In this document: positions 34,594-45,879 of the stretch, one piece after another
Layout: every line of letters starts with the position of its first letter
Position numbering within the stretch: the stretch's first letter is position 1
From: Lentinus brumalis
Lineage: Eukaryota; Basidiomycota; Agaricomycetes; Polyporales; Polyporaceae
Assembly (NCBI GenBank): GCA_001792895.1
Contig: MARA01000006.1
Span: 930,001 to 994,000, forward strand
DNA: 64,000 nucleotides
Direction: 5' to 3'
Position numbers and translations under genes: made by a program
The notes under the pieces: generated by a model
Database searches by the model: none
What the model was told of the DNA's origin: nothing
Seen by the model: only the letters and a program-made list of their open reading frames with translations

Positions 34594-34866
34594 CACCCGG
34601 ACCCCGCCCCTTGTCGACGTCGTCCCCGAGCCGCACATCCCGAGCACCGGCCGCGGCGGGTGGCAGAGGTGGAGCAGACCCCGATATCTGCGCTCGTTGC
34701 GTCCATCCAGCGCGGGTTTTTCGCGATGCACGGCGGGTCGGCGCTCGAGACGATGGCGGAGATGGACGAGGAGGAGAGTATGCTTGTCGGGGACGCGGGC
34801 GAGGCGGAGATGTTCCTGCCTGTGCCCGTGGTCGCGCCGCTGTTCTCGCGGGGCGTGCATGCGTAG
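34594..34866 (+). pseudogene. Inverted duplicate of the CLASP 3' end
   Basis: This stretch encodes the C-terminal piece of CLASP on the plus strand (RVAEVEQTPISALVASIQRG, then FFAMHGGSALETMAEMDEEE), with the same stop context (LFSRGVHA and stop). Similarity continues into the 3' flank to about 35015. The source is 28945-29371 on the minus strand. There is no TOG domain or other 5' part, so it is a fragment and not a gene. It has small changes, including a lost stretch of acidic codons. It lies between the dehydratase and bL34m in copy 1 of the duplication only. Confidence 0.85.
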
Positions 34867-35208
34867 GGCTGGGTTTGTCGTGCTTTGATCCGCATTGTGC
34901 AGTCGCTTTCGTTTGCGTTCGTCCGTCTCGTGCATGCTCTGGACTGTACCTAGTATCGTGTACGAGTATTTCACATCTATCATACCTGATTTCGTCGCTA
35001 TGCGCGGTGCATCGTATTGCGCACGCGCACGCGGCATGATCTGCATAGGGTGCATTTAAGCGGGCTGGAGTGATATGTAGAGTAACGGTACGCAACAGCA
35101 AGCATGCAAGCCCTCTAGAATTACCATGCTGACATGCTAGTATGAGTACGTGGAGGAGATGCGAAGAGCGGAGAAGACTCACAAGCAAGAGCGTCACCAC
35201 ATGTCCGC

Positions 35209-35595
35209 TCAGTGCGACACGAAGAGTCGGCCCTTCGCCCTCCTCCGCGCAAGCATCTTGCGTCCATTCACACTCCGCTTCCTCGTCAAGAACCCGTGCT
35301 TGCGTTTCCTCTTCCGCTGCGAGGGCTGATACTCCTGGCCCTTGGTGTTGTGCCGCACCTGCAGCAGAGGCGAAAAGACCGAGGAGGCGATGGAGGGCGC
35401 GGGGTTGAACCGCGAGATAAGGCTGGGAAGAGCGCGTAGCAGAGAGGAGGCAGGCAGTGTCGAGGGGAGGATGGGCCTGAGGGGCACGAGAGACGATGCG
35501 AACGAGCTCGAGGATGTTGCTCGTGGTACAACCGCTGCAGGGAGGACCGGTGGACGCGAGAGCAGCCGCGCGAGCGAGGGCGGTATTCGCGGCAT
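35209..35595 (-). CDS. Mitochondrial ribosomal protein bL34m (copy 1)
   Basis: A single exon of 128 residues. The C-terminal 45 residues are the bL34 signature ([20 protein letters not shown] then [20 protein letters not shown]), a basic helix-loop that buries itself in large-subunit rRNA. The first 75 residues are Ser/Pro/Leu/Arg-rich with few acidic residues ([16 protein letters not shown]), the usual mitochondrial targeting presequence. Copy 2 at 45164-45550 differs by only two residues (Ile/Leu and Ser/Thr in the presequence). The similarity between copies stops immediately upstream of the start codon, so the two genes have different promoters. Confidence 0.92.
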   Translation of the reverse strand: MPRIPPSLARLLSRPPVLPAAVVPRATSSSSFASSLVPLRPILPSTLPASSLLRALPSLISRFNPAPSIASSVFSPLLQVRHNTKGQEYQPSQRKRKRKHGFLTRKRSVNGRKMLARRRAKGRLFVSH

Positions 35596-38500
35596 TTTGT
35601 CGTGAGCACGCGGGTCAGCTGATGGCTGGTACGGGTACTTACACGGAGGCGATGACCGCGCGGCGGGCGGGCGGGCGACTGGTAGCCTCGTGTGCGGCGC
35701 CCGAAGCGAGCCCGACGGTTTCCTGCTGCAGAACGAATGCTGAACTTAGGGTGTTTTCTCGAGCAGGGTGTTTTCTCGAACAGGGTGTCTGTGGAGGCAA
35801 TAGCACGGGGGTGCTTTCTGGGGATATGGCTGGAACTGGATCTTCGTGGACTTGCGGCTCGCACTTGGTGGGAGAACACATGTATTCAGAGGACTAGCGG
35901 TACAAAATTACAGTGCAGGACGGGGTACGAATTCAGAGCCTGCATGCCCGGGACGAGCTCGACGATCGAAACACCCGCGCGAGACGTCAAAATCCGCGTT
36001 CCGACAACAGGCGCCTAGTCGTTCTGGACTCTGCGCAGCACCACCATGTCGCCCGCGTCTCCAGGCTCTCCCTCTCGGCTCGTTCCGCCCTGCTCACGTC
36101 CCGCGCTACTCTGCTGTTCGCATTGTCGGTTGAATGGGTACTGGTACGTACTGAAGCACAGGTGAGCTCGGACAGCACTGTATGCGCGTGCTTACCTTGC
36201 TGCTGTGGCCTGCATGGCGCGTGTTTCACCTGCGCACGGATATCGCAAGCACTACGGCGTGCTACGACAACATTGCGCTCGCCGGTGAACACCCCCAGAC
36301 GACGAGGACAGCAGGGTGAGTTGAGTCCGCACCTCTCCCGAACCGTTCTCTACCACCTGATGCCCGTTGCTTACCCTCCAACACGTCCTGTACCTTCGTC
36401 TGCGCTGACGCGTGACGTCACCTGCTCAAATAGGAAAGTCAGACGCCAAACAAGGTATGTCACACTCGCAGCACGTACCGTCGTTCCGCAAGGTACATCG
36501 CACTGATTGTTCCGAGGCTTCGGCCCTGCTCGCACTGTGCTGAGACTCGGCTTGGGTTATCTTCTTGCTGCACATGTTCTCGTGGTGCTCTCAGCAGACC
36601 ATCTGCATCCTGAGTGCGTAAGTTCCGCGACAAGTGTCTCACCTCCGATCGTCTGCACGGGCTGGACAAGGTACAAGGTACGTAGCCGCGATGCTGGACG
36701 TGCCCCGACGCTGGTTCTCTTGGAACTGGCTCGGGGGACTTGGTCGGGGGCAGGCAAAGACATGCCGTGAACTACTGACATTGACGCCGCAGACGGGAAC
36801 GGGAATGGAACACGTCGACGGAGCCTGGTGGTGACTCTACCATCTGGAGGACGCGTCCGGAGCCTCTCAAGGCGGTGGATAGTCGCAGCGGCTTCTGCCG
36901 GGTCAGGCCAGTAAGGCTGCGTGGACAGGGTACTACGGAGCTTACCTGCTTCCTGCGCGGCCAGTTCGATACTGGCGCAATGCCTCTGAGTGTCCAATAA
37001 GCACAGGTGGGGTACATGGCGGGGTGAGCGCACCATGTCTCCGAGCCTCGCAGGTACATCTTTGGTCCGTTGCTGCTGGGACCGGGGATTGGCAAGTGCA
37101 ATTGATGCAGACCTAGCATGACGGGCGACAGCATGACTTGAGGAACACCTATGATGCCATGCGCAGACATGGAACACCTGTCTGGAAGCACGGCGGACGA
37201 GTACCACAACGTACCGCCACAGAACATACCACTGTCCTGCATCCCCGACGTGTCAAGGTCAGTTGAAAGACAGTTTATAGTCAGCGAGACATTCAGTGTG
37301 CATATACGACGAACATACCTGCCAGGACTTCAGGAACTCTCGGCACTTGCATGAGTACGACATGTACTCTACAATTAGTGGACTCCGAGTGGACCCTGCC
37401 GCTGCTGGCCAGTTGTAGCTCCTGAAAGGTGTCGTGTGTTGTCGGGGGTTCAACTACTTCGACTTGGAGATGGAAGGCCGCAGGTAGCCAGTATGGTCGA
37501 GCTGAATAGACGAGCATAGACGAGCATGGCATTTACGTCGGTATGGGGTCCCTAAATGGCAGACACGGCGAGTTCAGTGAGGTGGGAGGAGGTCGGAATG
37601 GTTGTGGTGGGAAAGTGAGATGTTGGGGCCTTGCGGCACATGTGTGAGCAAACCACGGAGCCGCTTCCTCCTCCAATGTTGCTTACGTGTGGGAGAGTCT
37701 GGGCCTGGGGCACCTGTAAGCGGTGGGAGAGCATCAGCTGATGGTTATCATTTGCGTACGTGATTGTCGGGACTCGTGGAAGTGGGTCTCAGTATGTAAT
37801 CACTGGGAAAGCTCTGAAATCAGTCGCACTTTGCTGAGTGCTTGATCTGAGTGTGCTGCTAGAACCCAACCTTTTCAGGCTGAGAAGCAACACTGGTGAA
37901 CGCGAGAGGGACACTGCAAGTCTCTTGAACACGGGGGCAGAACCGAGAACTATGTAGTGTCCCATGATAGTATCCGCCACTAGTAGTGATCAGCACGGCG
38001 AGCATCGTACGTATATATATTGCGCGCTGCAATATCCGCATGGACCATTACGACATCTTGTCGCCTTCAAGTTTTGCGAGCTACATACGTAAACCGCGGA
38101 CTCAGAGCTCTGGGTCAGATCCACCGGTATGACGGAGCTCTGCTAGGTAGCCTGAGTGAAAGCTGCAGCACTCACCGGTGCAACTCAAGGTCCTAAGCAT
38201 ATCAGAGAGCCGCTAGATGTACAGAATTGGGCTGAGATGCACAGAGTGACTCGCTGTGGATCCGACAAACTACATAAGTAGACTGGATGGAAACACCGCG
38301 CAAAGTGGACAATACACTCTGAGTCTTACCTCACCAAATTGCGGACTAGAATGGTGAGCACACTGAGCTTAACATTCCGCAGAGCTGGAGGCAGGTAGCC
38401 GAAAGCAAGCGAGAGAACATCAGGCGGGCCAAAGACGAGATGGCAGTCGGTGTGAATAGGCACTACCGCCGGGCGCTTGTGGGTTGCTGCTTCTTTCGGA

Positions 38501-41500
38501 AACTTAACCGCTCGTCCGTCTTCAAGGACGTTCAGAAATCACTCCAGTACGTTCAAAGCAATAGAGGAAATGCAAATTACCTGCTGACTTCTTTTGAATC
38601 GCATCTGACAATGTTGAAGTGTGTAGATAGAATCAAATGTGCCTGCCATTCAAGCATCCTGCTCCTTCGGAACCTATCTGCAATGCTCGAAGGCACACTC
38701 ATGTTCACCAATTGGTAAGGACGTATACACAGATTGAAGCGTAATCAACATGCTTATATGGATTGAATTGAATGCCCGAAGTCTCCGAGGTATGTAGAAC
38801 ATGCACAAACACTGCGCTCAGCCTAACCCTCTCCTCCTGACCCAGACCGACGAAAGTACGACGGCAGCGGACGCAGATATATCAAACATCACCTGCCGAG
38901 CGCTCGCTAGACTAGGCGAGTACCGCCCTGCTTTCTACGCGAGTCTATAATGCGTCCAGAAGGTGGAATCCTTGTTTCATGTCTCTGGGCATACCCACAG
39001 CTCCTCGAACCATTCCTCCGTTTTCCCGTGTTGCCCGCTGGTTGGCTAGCCCCCAGGTTACCATTACGTACTGATGTAGCTCTTTATGCAGGAACTCTGA
39101 CGATTCCCCGAGCGGATATTGGCAGCCGGCATGCACTGTACGCACGGACCATCCTCCTCTCTATAAGTACCTGGCCATGAGCGGCAGATTACCCAGCACC
39201 GACCGGTGTCCCTGCCCTTCACCTCCCTTTCTCTCGGATCAGACAGCCTTGATGTTTTCTTGACTCTCCTCCTGGTCGATGATCCCACCCTGCGCTCTGT
39301 ATCTTGGTTTGGGACCGTTGCCGCTGCCGCTGGCACATCTTTCTCCGCCGGTCTTTCTCGACGCTTGCCACGTCTTCCTCCGATTTATATGGCTACCCCG
39401 CACTTCAAGGAGTCAAGGACACGCTTCTATAAGGTATGGCTCAGTGTGTACTTTGACGTCACGACAGTGCATTGCTAATCATTCTGCTCGTGCTTCGAGT
39501 GGGGTGTCCGGTATACTCTCGAGGCTTCGCCGCGGTCGTCTTCAAGTTGCCGCGGTTCCCAGGAGCTCACCGGTTCTGTTCTTGCCAGTATGTTGACTTC
39601 AGCCTTTACATGTGGTACCAATACACGTACTGATCGAGGAGCAGGTCGTCCCGTCGCGTATTACCGAAGAGCCTGACGCACAGGTAAGGTCTTTTACTTG
39701 CCAAGGTTCCGAGGCAAGCACATACGCTGATGACCCGCTAGGATGAATACACTCGCAGATCCGAAGGCTTTCGATCGCAAAGTGAGCTACCAACTTACAC
39801 GGCTGGAGGTGAGTTGCCGTCGAGCTCGTCGCGGCCAGGACTAATGATGTGATCGACTCCTTCGTGACGCAGGAACTTCATATTGCTTGGGCTATTGCAG
39901 GTATTGGCATCTCCCCGACGAAGTACGCCCCAGTTCTCCTCGACGTCTTGCCATGAACTTACCTGCAGGTACTATGATCTCGCCGGCCGACGTCTAGGGA
40001 ATCTCGCACCGCTTGGCACGCGGTCCGCTATGCATGGCAGAGGTACGCGTCTCTGATTACCATCTACTCTGAAACCTCTATGGACTCCGCACCACAGATG
40101 CGGCCGCGACGCTCTGAAGCCTCCCGGACTCGTGCACTCTCCCGGGTAAGTGGTAGATGTCGCCCTGTCGGTACGACGCAGTACTGACCCATCACGTCAT
40201 CTGCAGCCTGGCGGTGTGTCGTTCGTGCGCTGTTCTCGGCCCGCCCCGGTTCACTGGCAGTCGCCCGAACACCCCGAGCCGACCTGAAAGTTTGCGTTCT
40301 GTAAGTCGTCTAACAGAAACCCAGTAGTATTTGCCAAGCACTGACCTGTGCCAGTTTAGGACAGAGACAGGTACGCTCCGTGCCAGTGCGTCAAATGTCC
40401 GCAAGACACGCTCAGCGATGCACAGATCGCTATCTCGCTTAGACCCGTCCTCGGCGAAGCACAATATCAGATGTCCTGCAAAGCGCACGGTGTGAGTGTC
40501 TTTCTCGTGCATGTTCGCTTACATCGTGACTTGACCGGCGCAGGTCATAGCACGACGTCCGGTCCACTGTGAAAGCGACCAGAGCGGTAACGGCACGGTA
40601 CGTAGTTCTTCCAATCACAGTCATGTGCTGATGTCTTTAAGCAGGATGTTATTCGCGGCGACAGTTCATTACCTACATGCGAGAGACGCACGCGTCTGAT
40701 AGCTGTATGCATTGATCTCCTTCGCCGCCCTGCGGAGAACATCAACGCACGCCTGGCCTGGCCGTCGCTTGAACAGACGTGGTCAGTCCGTCTCCAGTCT
40801 TCACTTGGTTCATAGCCGCGTGCCACATCAGCGGTAGCGGCCCTATTCCCTCTGAGTCCTCGTATCGAAATATTGCGTCCATGCCCGACGATGTCCCGCC
40901 GTTCTATTGATCCTTCGAGCGCGTCGGCTTCCCTGTGAGACGACGCGCACGAATAGTCAGCCGCTTCTACGAAGTGGGAGACGCTTCAGTTATCAAGGAA
41001 CGAAGTTACAGTAGATGTTACTCACCGAGAACGCGTCTGGAACGCGTACGTGTATCGTTCCTGCCGCGTGCCTCCCGTGACGCTACTGCACATCCACACC
41101 TAATCTGTTGACTTCAGGACTCGGGACTCGCACTCGTGTGCAGCCCGGGCGAGACTAGTCCGCCTTCATGAAACGTGTCGACACGCGCATGCGACGCGGC
41201 GTTGAGATCTGTGGAGCATGAGTGCAGACTAGATTCCGATGGCAGAAACAGAAACACGAGCACACACCGCAATGGCACTCCAAGTGCATGAGGTACTCGT
41301 CCTGTGCATTCCCAGGCACTGAACGCGGTTGTGCCGCGGGAAGACGCGAACTCGAACGTCGGGACACGGCGCTCTCGCCCCGCTCATGTCCCGACGTTCG
41401 CAGTCCGGCCTTCGCGAGCTTCTGAGCGACACAGCGGCCAGCAGCGTGCCGCCAGAACGATCGGCTTCGCGAGGCTGCTTGCGAAATGAGTCTGCCTGGC

Positions 41501-43228
41501 CCGAGATCAATTCTTCGCACTTGTTGTGAGCGATCAGAAGCTGCCCGAGCACGCTCCCCTTGACTTCCGTAGTCGTTCGTAACGGAGGCCGGGAGAGCGT
41601 CCGGCTTCCTTGATCTGCTCGCGTTGATGCGCAACTCCCCGCGGTTGATGCAGATTGACTCATAGAACCTGGGAAACACGATCAGGACGCGGCTGAAGCG
41701 GTTCTGTGCAGGTACTTACTCACCGCGGTCCGCCACAGGTCACATCCATCCCGTCAATTGGGACGTCGTCTCCACCGTCGCCGTGAGTGGTTCCGACTTC
41801 AGCTACGTCGCTCGTCGGATATGCTGCTGATGATCGCCGGCGGCCAGGAGCCCCGGGAGCCGAGGATTGAGGCGAGATGACGGTCGACGCTCTGGCTGTT
41901 ACATCGCGATCAACGCGATATCCTTGACCGTCCCGGATCGAGGCGTAGATCGCTAGGCGCAGGGTGAGCAGGCACACTGGCAATAGTGTGCGGAGCTACG
42001 GCTGGTCTCCCTGCCAGCCGGGCAGGAATCGCACGACGCACTCTCCCGGGCGGACACCCACGAACTAAAACAGGCAATTCTCTGCAATGAAACACTAGGT
42101 CAGTCGACAGCTACTTCGCTCACCTGAGCAGAGTACTCACCGTCGTCTCGTAAGCAGCATGCAATGCCGACCTCAAGTTGCGGCAAAGTTAAAGCCACGT
42201 CCCCGCTGAAGAGAGAAGATGATGAACTCACTACCCCGGTGCGAGTTGCGCACGCGTCCGACAAGCTGACGACGTGATGCAGGTAATGAAATATATTCCC
42301 GTTGCCTACGTACACTTGAGCAGCTAACGCAGCTAGCCGTGGCCGCAGTAATTGACCCCGTCCAGTATCCTGCGCTCCCCCGACGTAGTCCGTACCGGTC
42401 TGCAAGCGTGCGCGACTGGCCAGCCCGGACCTTTAGTTGTTCCTTGAGAGCCCACCTTCTTCTGCGATTGCGAGAAGACGGCGGATTGCGCGTCTTGCTG
42501 TGGCGCGACGAGACCGCTTAGGCTCTGTTCGCCGTGCCGGCGGCAGACGTGTCGACGTTGAGTCGCACCCCCGAGCAGTTCGAAGCCGCCAGCCGGGAGC
42601 GCGAGAAGGCGGTACACCGTGCTGCCACCGCGGTGTTTGCGAAATTCGTGACCTTTGCGTGGGCGAGCCCGGGCTCGAGATAGCGGGGCGACTCCCCAGA
42701 CGTCCGCGTATGACTTGAGAGGTCGGCCAGGAGTCGTGCGGCACACAGCAACGATTTCGCGTCGATTGCGACGTCGTCCAATCGGCGTGAAATCGGCGGT
42801 GTACGTTGTTCGTTGGTCGCAGATGTTGGGAGACAGAGTCGCGTCGGCGGTGTGTCCGCATTCGCCCGAGAGAGTCGAGTTTGTTGCCTTCGAGGCAGTA
42901 CACGGGCGACTGCGGCGCGAGTTCGTGGCATATCCGCACGATACGCATATGGCTGGGTTCGTGTGTGTCGTGCGCGACGAATAGGGCCGGGTTCACGTGC
43001 GTGGGGTTTTGTGACGGGCGAGATATCGGCGATTCTGTCCCGGGTGCGGTAGAAAGATGGGTGTTGATGACGAGCGGCGGGCGGTATCCCGTCAATGAGA
43101 GCTGGAGATGTGCACGCAAGTTGGGCGTGGCGGAGGGACGTGCTGCGAAGGCAGTGCGACGTACCTGGCGAGATGCACAGCGGTACGAAGATAGGTGAGC
43201 TTGAGGGCGAGTTTGCGCGATATGTCGC
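35596..43228. other. 7.6-kb region without a defensible gene
   Basis: Between the two copies of the duplication no recognised protein family was found on either strand. Many short open stretches are bounded by plausible GT and AG sites, for example around 36040-36840 and 39390-40290 on the plus strand and 41230-42400 on the minus strand. In most places two or three frames look equally protein-like, so none could be chosen. The longest open frame (42433-43242, minus, 269 codons) is Arg/Ser/Pro-rich with no domain. The part around 37.5-38.9 kb is poorer in GC than the flanks. No terminal repeats, integrase or transposase motifs were seen. It could hold lineage-specific genes, decayed insertions or non-coding RNA. 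Confidence 0.5.
35748..35788. repeat. Short tandem repeat, 17-base unit
   Basis: Two units of AGGGTGTTTTCTCGARC followed by a third partial unit, just upstream of bL34m copy 1. Not present before copy 2. Seen directly; no function inferred. Confidence 0.7.
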
Positions 43229-44737
43229 TCATGGGAATCCATTGCGGAGACATCGGAATATGGTAGAGGAGCATCTTGGCTGTCGCACGGACAGATTGCG
43301 GTGAGCGGAGGGTGCGTGTACGAGGAGATACGAGCGGATGTTGCAGAGACTCACTGTGACAGGTACGAGCTCCTCTGCGGCGCGGGCGGACTGACTGACC
43401 GACATTCGCTGAGCAGCGTCCCAGACGACGTGTGGCTGACGAGGAAGTAGTGGGAGGGGTAGCACGCGTGAGCGAGCTGGCTGCGACAGACGGCAAGTAC
43501 TGGCATGGCAGTAGCGGAGGGAAGAGAGCGCGGAGAGAGAGGGACCGGTGTTGGACGCATGTATGGGCATGTTGCCCGGTGTTGGCAGTGGATGCTGTGG
43601 CGCAGGAGCGTGTTGCGGTGAACGGAGCAGAGGCGCACCTGGCGTGGATCGCACGTTGGCAGAGACAGAGGCAGTCATCGAGGAGCCATGAAGGCGTCCG
43701 AGGCAGACACGAGCGACGCGGCGGTCGACGGCGGGGCAGGTGTGGGTCAACGTCAACGCGCGCGCCACGATCTCCCGCGCCAGCCCGTGCCCCGCGAACA
43801 CCTTCTTCTGTGCCCCGACCAGCTGCTTCACCACCGCCGTCGCCCTGTCCAAACGCGACATGTCCACCCCGCCTTCTCTGATACGCTCGAACCCGAGCTC
43901 CTTCTCCTGCACGACCACGTAGAACGCGCCGCCGTATGCGACGTCCACCGTGACTGCACTCCGGCCGGCGACGCGCAACTCCGGCCAGCGCAATCCCTCC
44001 GGCACCTCGACCACCACGTCCGTAGCGGCCGCGAAGCTCCGGACGCTCACGAACTGCACGTCTCTCCCCGGGTCTGACCGCACTCTGTCTCCTGCGCGGA
44101 CACTCGGCACGGTCACGTCCACGACCCCGCACGGCGCGTGCAGCCGGATCCTGCACTCCCCCCTTCCCTCGTCGAACTGGACTTGCTTCCGTCTCGGGAA
44201 CACGGACAGGTCCTCGGTGTCCACGAGGAACCGGCCCAGCGCGATCGTCGCGTGTCCGCACATCGTCGAGTAGCCCTCTGCGCACAGTGTGAGGGTGCGT
44301 ATATGTATGCACGTTCAGCTGTCCCCATACCGTTGTGGCAGAACAGCACTCCGACGTCTGCCTCTTCGCTTTGCGTCTTCTCCGTTTCGGATACTATAAT
44401 TGCCCCGTACATGTCGTGGTGCCCTCGTGGCTCCCGTATCAAGCTGCGTGGCCTTCAGCCCGTATTGCAATCAACCAAGTAGCGGGCGCGTACCATTGCC
44501 TGATGTGGTCCAGATGCTCGCGTGCGTATGCTCGTTTCTCCAGGAGGGTTCGTCCCTGCAGCGGCGGATACCCTTGCACGACGATCCTCGTCGGCTGTGT
44601 ACTCGTGTCAGAACGCTGCCAATCTGGCAATCCATGTGCCTAATCACCTCTCCGCCAGTGTGCATCTCCACCGTCTTGATGACCGCCGTGCCGTCCAGGG
44701 AGTACTCTCCAGATGAGATCTGCGCGTGTAGGTCCAT
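43229..44737 (-). pseudogene. Truncated, chimeric copy of the hydroxyproline dehydratase gene
   Basis: Exons 1-3 (complement 44648..44737, 44494..44594, 44331..44443) and all splice sites are as in copy 1. Exon 4 starts at 44277 with STMCGHATIALG and runs in frame through FAGHGLA. At about 43786 the match to copy 1 ends. From there the frame stays open to a stop at 43229 but encodes about 186 unrelated residues rich in Arg, Ser and Pro. The lost C-terminal half holds the catalytic Thr (DRSPTGSG in copy 1), so no dehydratase activity is expected. This copy keeps the two bases missing from copy 1. Called a pseudogene for function, though a chimeric transcript could be made. Confidence 0.8.
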
Positions 44738-45550
44738 GTCGCTCTGTGGGTTGCAGGCAAGCAGCCTGTGAGTTGGAAAGCACTCGACTTATCATCCCAC
44801 CGTGGGCCGTGGCACAAGGACAACTCAGGAAGATGCTCAGGACGGCCCGAAGCGGTCCGATGCTGAAAGCGTCCGCTTCGCTTTTCGTAGCTAGTAGATA
44901 GTGATAGGTCTTCGCGTTGGCCGGTCATCTACTACTCCCCGCTGTCAGACTCCTCAGCTCTGTAGCGGGCGATAGCCCGAGCCTGGCGGCATGGTCTGTA
45001 TGGGGTGCAATTGAGCGGGCTGTAGTATTATGTAGAGTAATGGTACGCAATAGCAAGCAGGCAAGCCCTCTAGAATTACCATGCTGACATGCTAGTATGA
45101 GTACGTGGAGGAGATGCGAAGAGCGGAGAAGACTCACAAGCAAGAGCGTCACCACATGTCCGCTCAGTGCGACACAAAGAGCCGGCCCTTCGCCCTCCTC
45201 CGCGCAAGCATCTTGCGTCCATTCACACTCCGCTTCCTCGTCAAGAACCCGTGCTTGCGTTTCCTCTTCCGCTGCGAGGGCTGGTACTCCTGGCCCTTGG
45301 TGTTGTGCCGCACCTGCAGCAGAGGCGAAAAGACCGAGGAGGCGATGGTGGGCGCGGGGTTGAACCGCGAGAGAAGGCTGGGAAGAGCGCGTAGCAGAGA
45401 GGAGGCAGGCAGTGTCGAGGGGAGGATGGGCCTGAGGGGGACGAGAGATGATGCGAACGAGCTCGAGGATGTTGCTCGTGGTACAACCGCGGCAGGGAGG
45501 ACCGGTGGACGCGAGAGCAGCCGGGCGAGCGAGGGCGGTATTCGCGGCAT
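43786..45550. repeat. Segmental duplication, copy 2
   Basis: Partner of 33491-35595 in direct orientation. Its left end cuts the dehydratase gene in exon 4; its right end is the start codon of bL34m. See copy 1 for the differing spacer. Confidence 0.9.
45164..45550 (-). CDS. Mitochondrial ribosomal protein bL34m (copy 2)
   Basis: An intact second copy, 128 residues, with the same bL34 core and presequence as copy 1. Roughly nine of 387 bases differ and only two change the protein, so both copies seem to have been kept under selection for protein sequence. It is head-to-head with the CLIP-170 gene, 329 bases apart, whereas copy 1 faces the gene-poor region. Which copy is the original cannot be decided from this window. 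Confidence 0.92.
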   Translation of the reverse strand: MPRIPPSLARLLSRPPVLPAAVVPRATSSSSFASSLVPLRPILPSTLPASSLLRALPSLLSRFNPAPTIASSVFSPLLQVRHNTKGQEYQPSQRKRKRKHGFLTRKRSVNGRKMLARRRAKGRLFVSH

Positions 45551-45879
45551 TGTTTCCTAAGTACGCGTCCGTCAGTACTTGCGCAATATCTCAAGAACGG
45601 GTCTGTGCTCACGATTCCTCAAACTGCAGAGTCGACCACAAGCGCAGACGACACGAAGAGAACCGGTAGCGCCCATACTCAGTTGAGGAACAGGACCTCA
45701 GGCACCGCGGGTAGTTCGCCGGTGACCCCGAGGATCGCGATCGCCTAGTTGGGCTAGCGCAAGCTACGCAGAGAGACAATCCTTGTTCAGCTTCCTCTCT
45801 TCGCGTTCCCTGCTGCAATTCTAGTATCTACGCTCTCTATCTCAGCAGCTCGGTCTGCGCCATCTCATGCTCTTCCGCC
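45551..45879. promoter_or_regulatory. Divergent promoter region bL34m copy 2 / CLIP-170
   Basis: 329 bases between two head-to-head start codons, so both promoters must lie here. No TATA box was identified. Confidence 0.45.

Larger units (their letters stand above)
33491..35595. repeat. Segmental duplication, copy 1
   Basis: Covers most of the hydroxyproline dehydratase gene and all of bL34m. It matches 43786-45550 in direct orientation at roughly 95 percent or better by eye. Introns, splice sites and intergenic sequence are included, so the copy was made at DNA level. Only this copy has a 466-base segment (34565-35030) in the spacer carrying a CLASP fragment; copy 2 has 125 unrelated bases there. 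Confidence 0.9.

Noticed and set aside
34537..34866. Independent plus-strand gene at the CLASP fragment
   Set aside because: It has only the C-terminal tail of CLASP, no own promoter or domain, and lies inside a segment missing from the other duplicate.
42433..43242. 269-codon minus-strand open frame left of the chimeric dehydratase
   Set aside because: Ser/Arg/Pro/Thr-rich with no domain; the other two frames look equally open, so it is not distinguishable from chance in GC-rich DNA.
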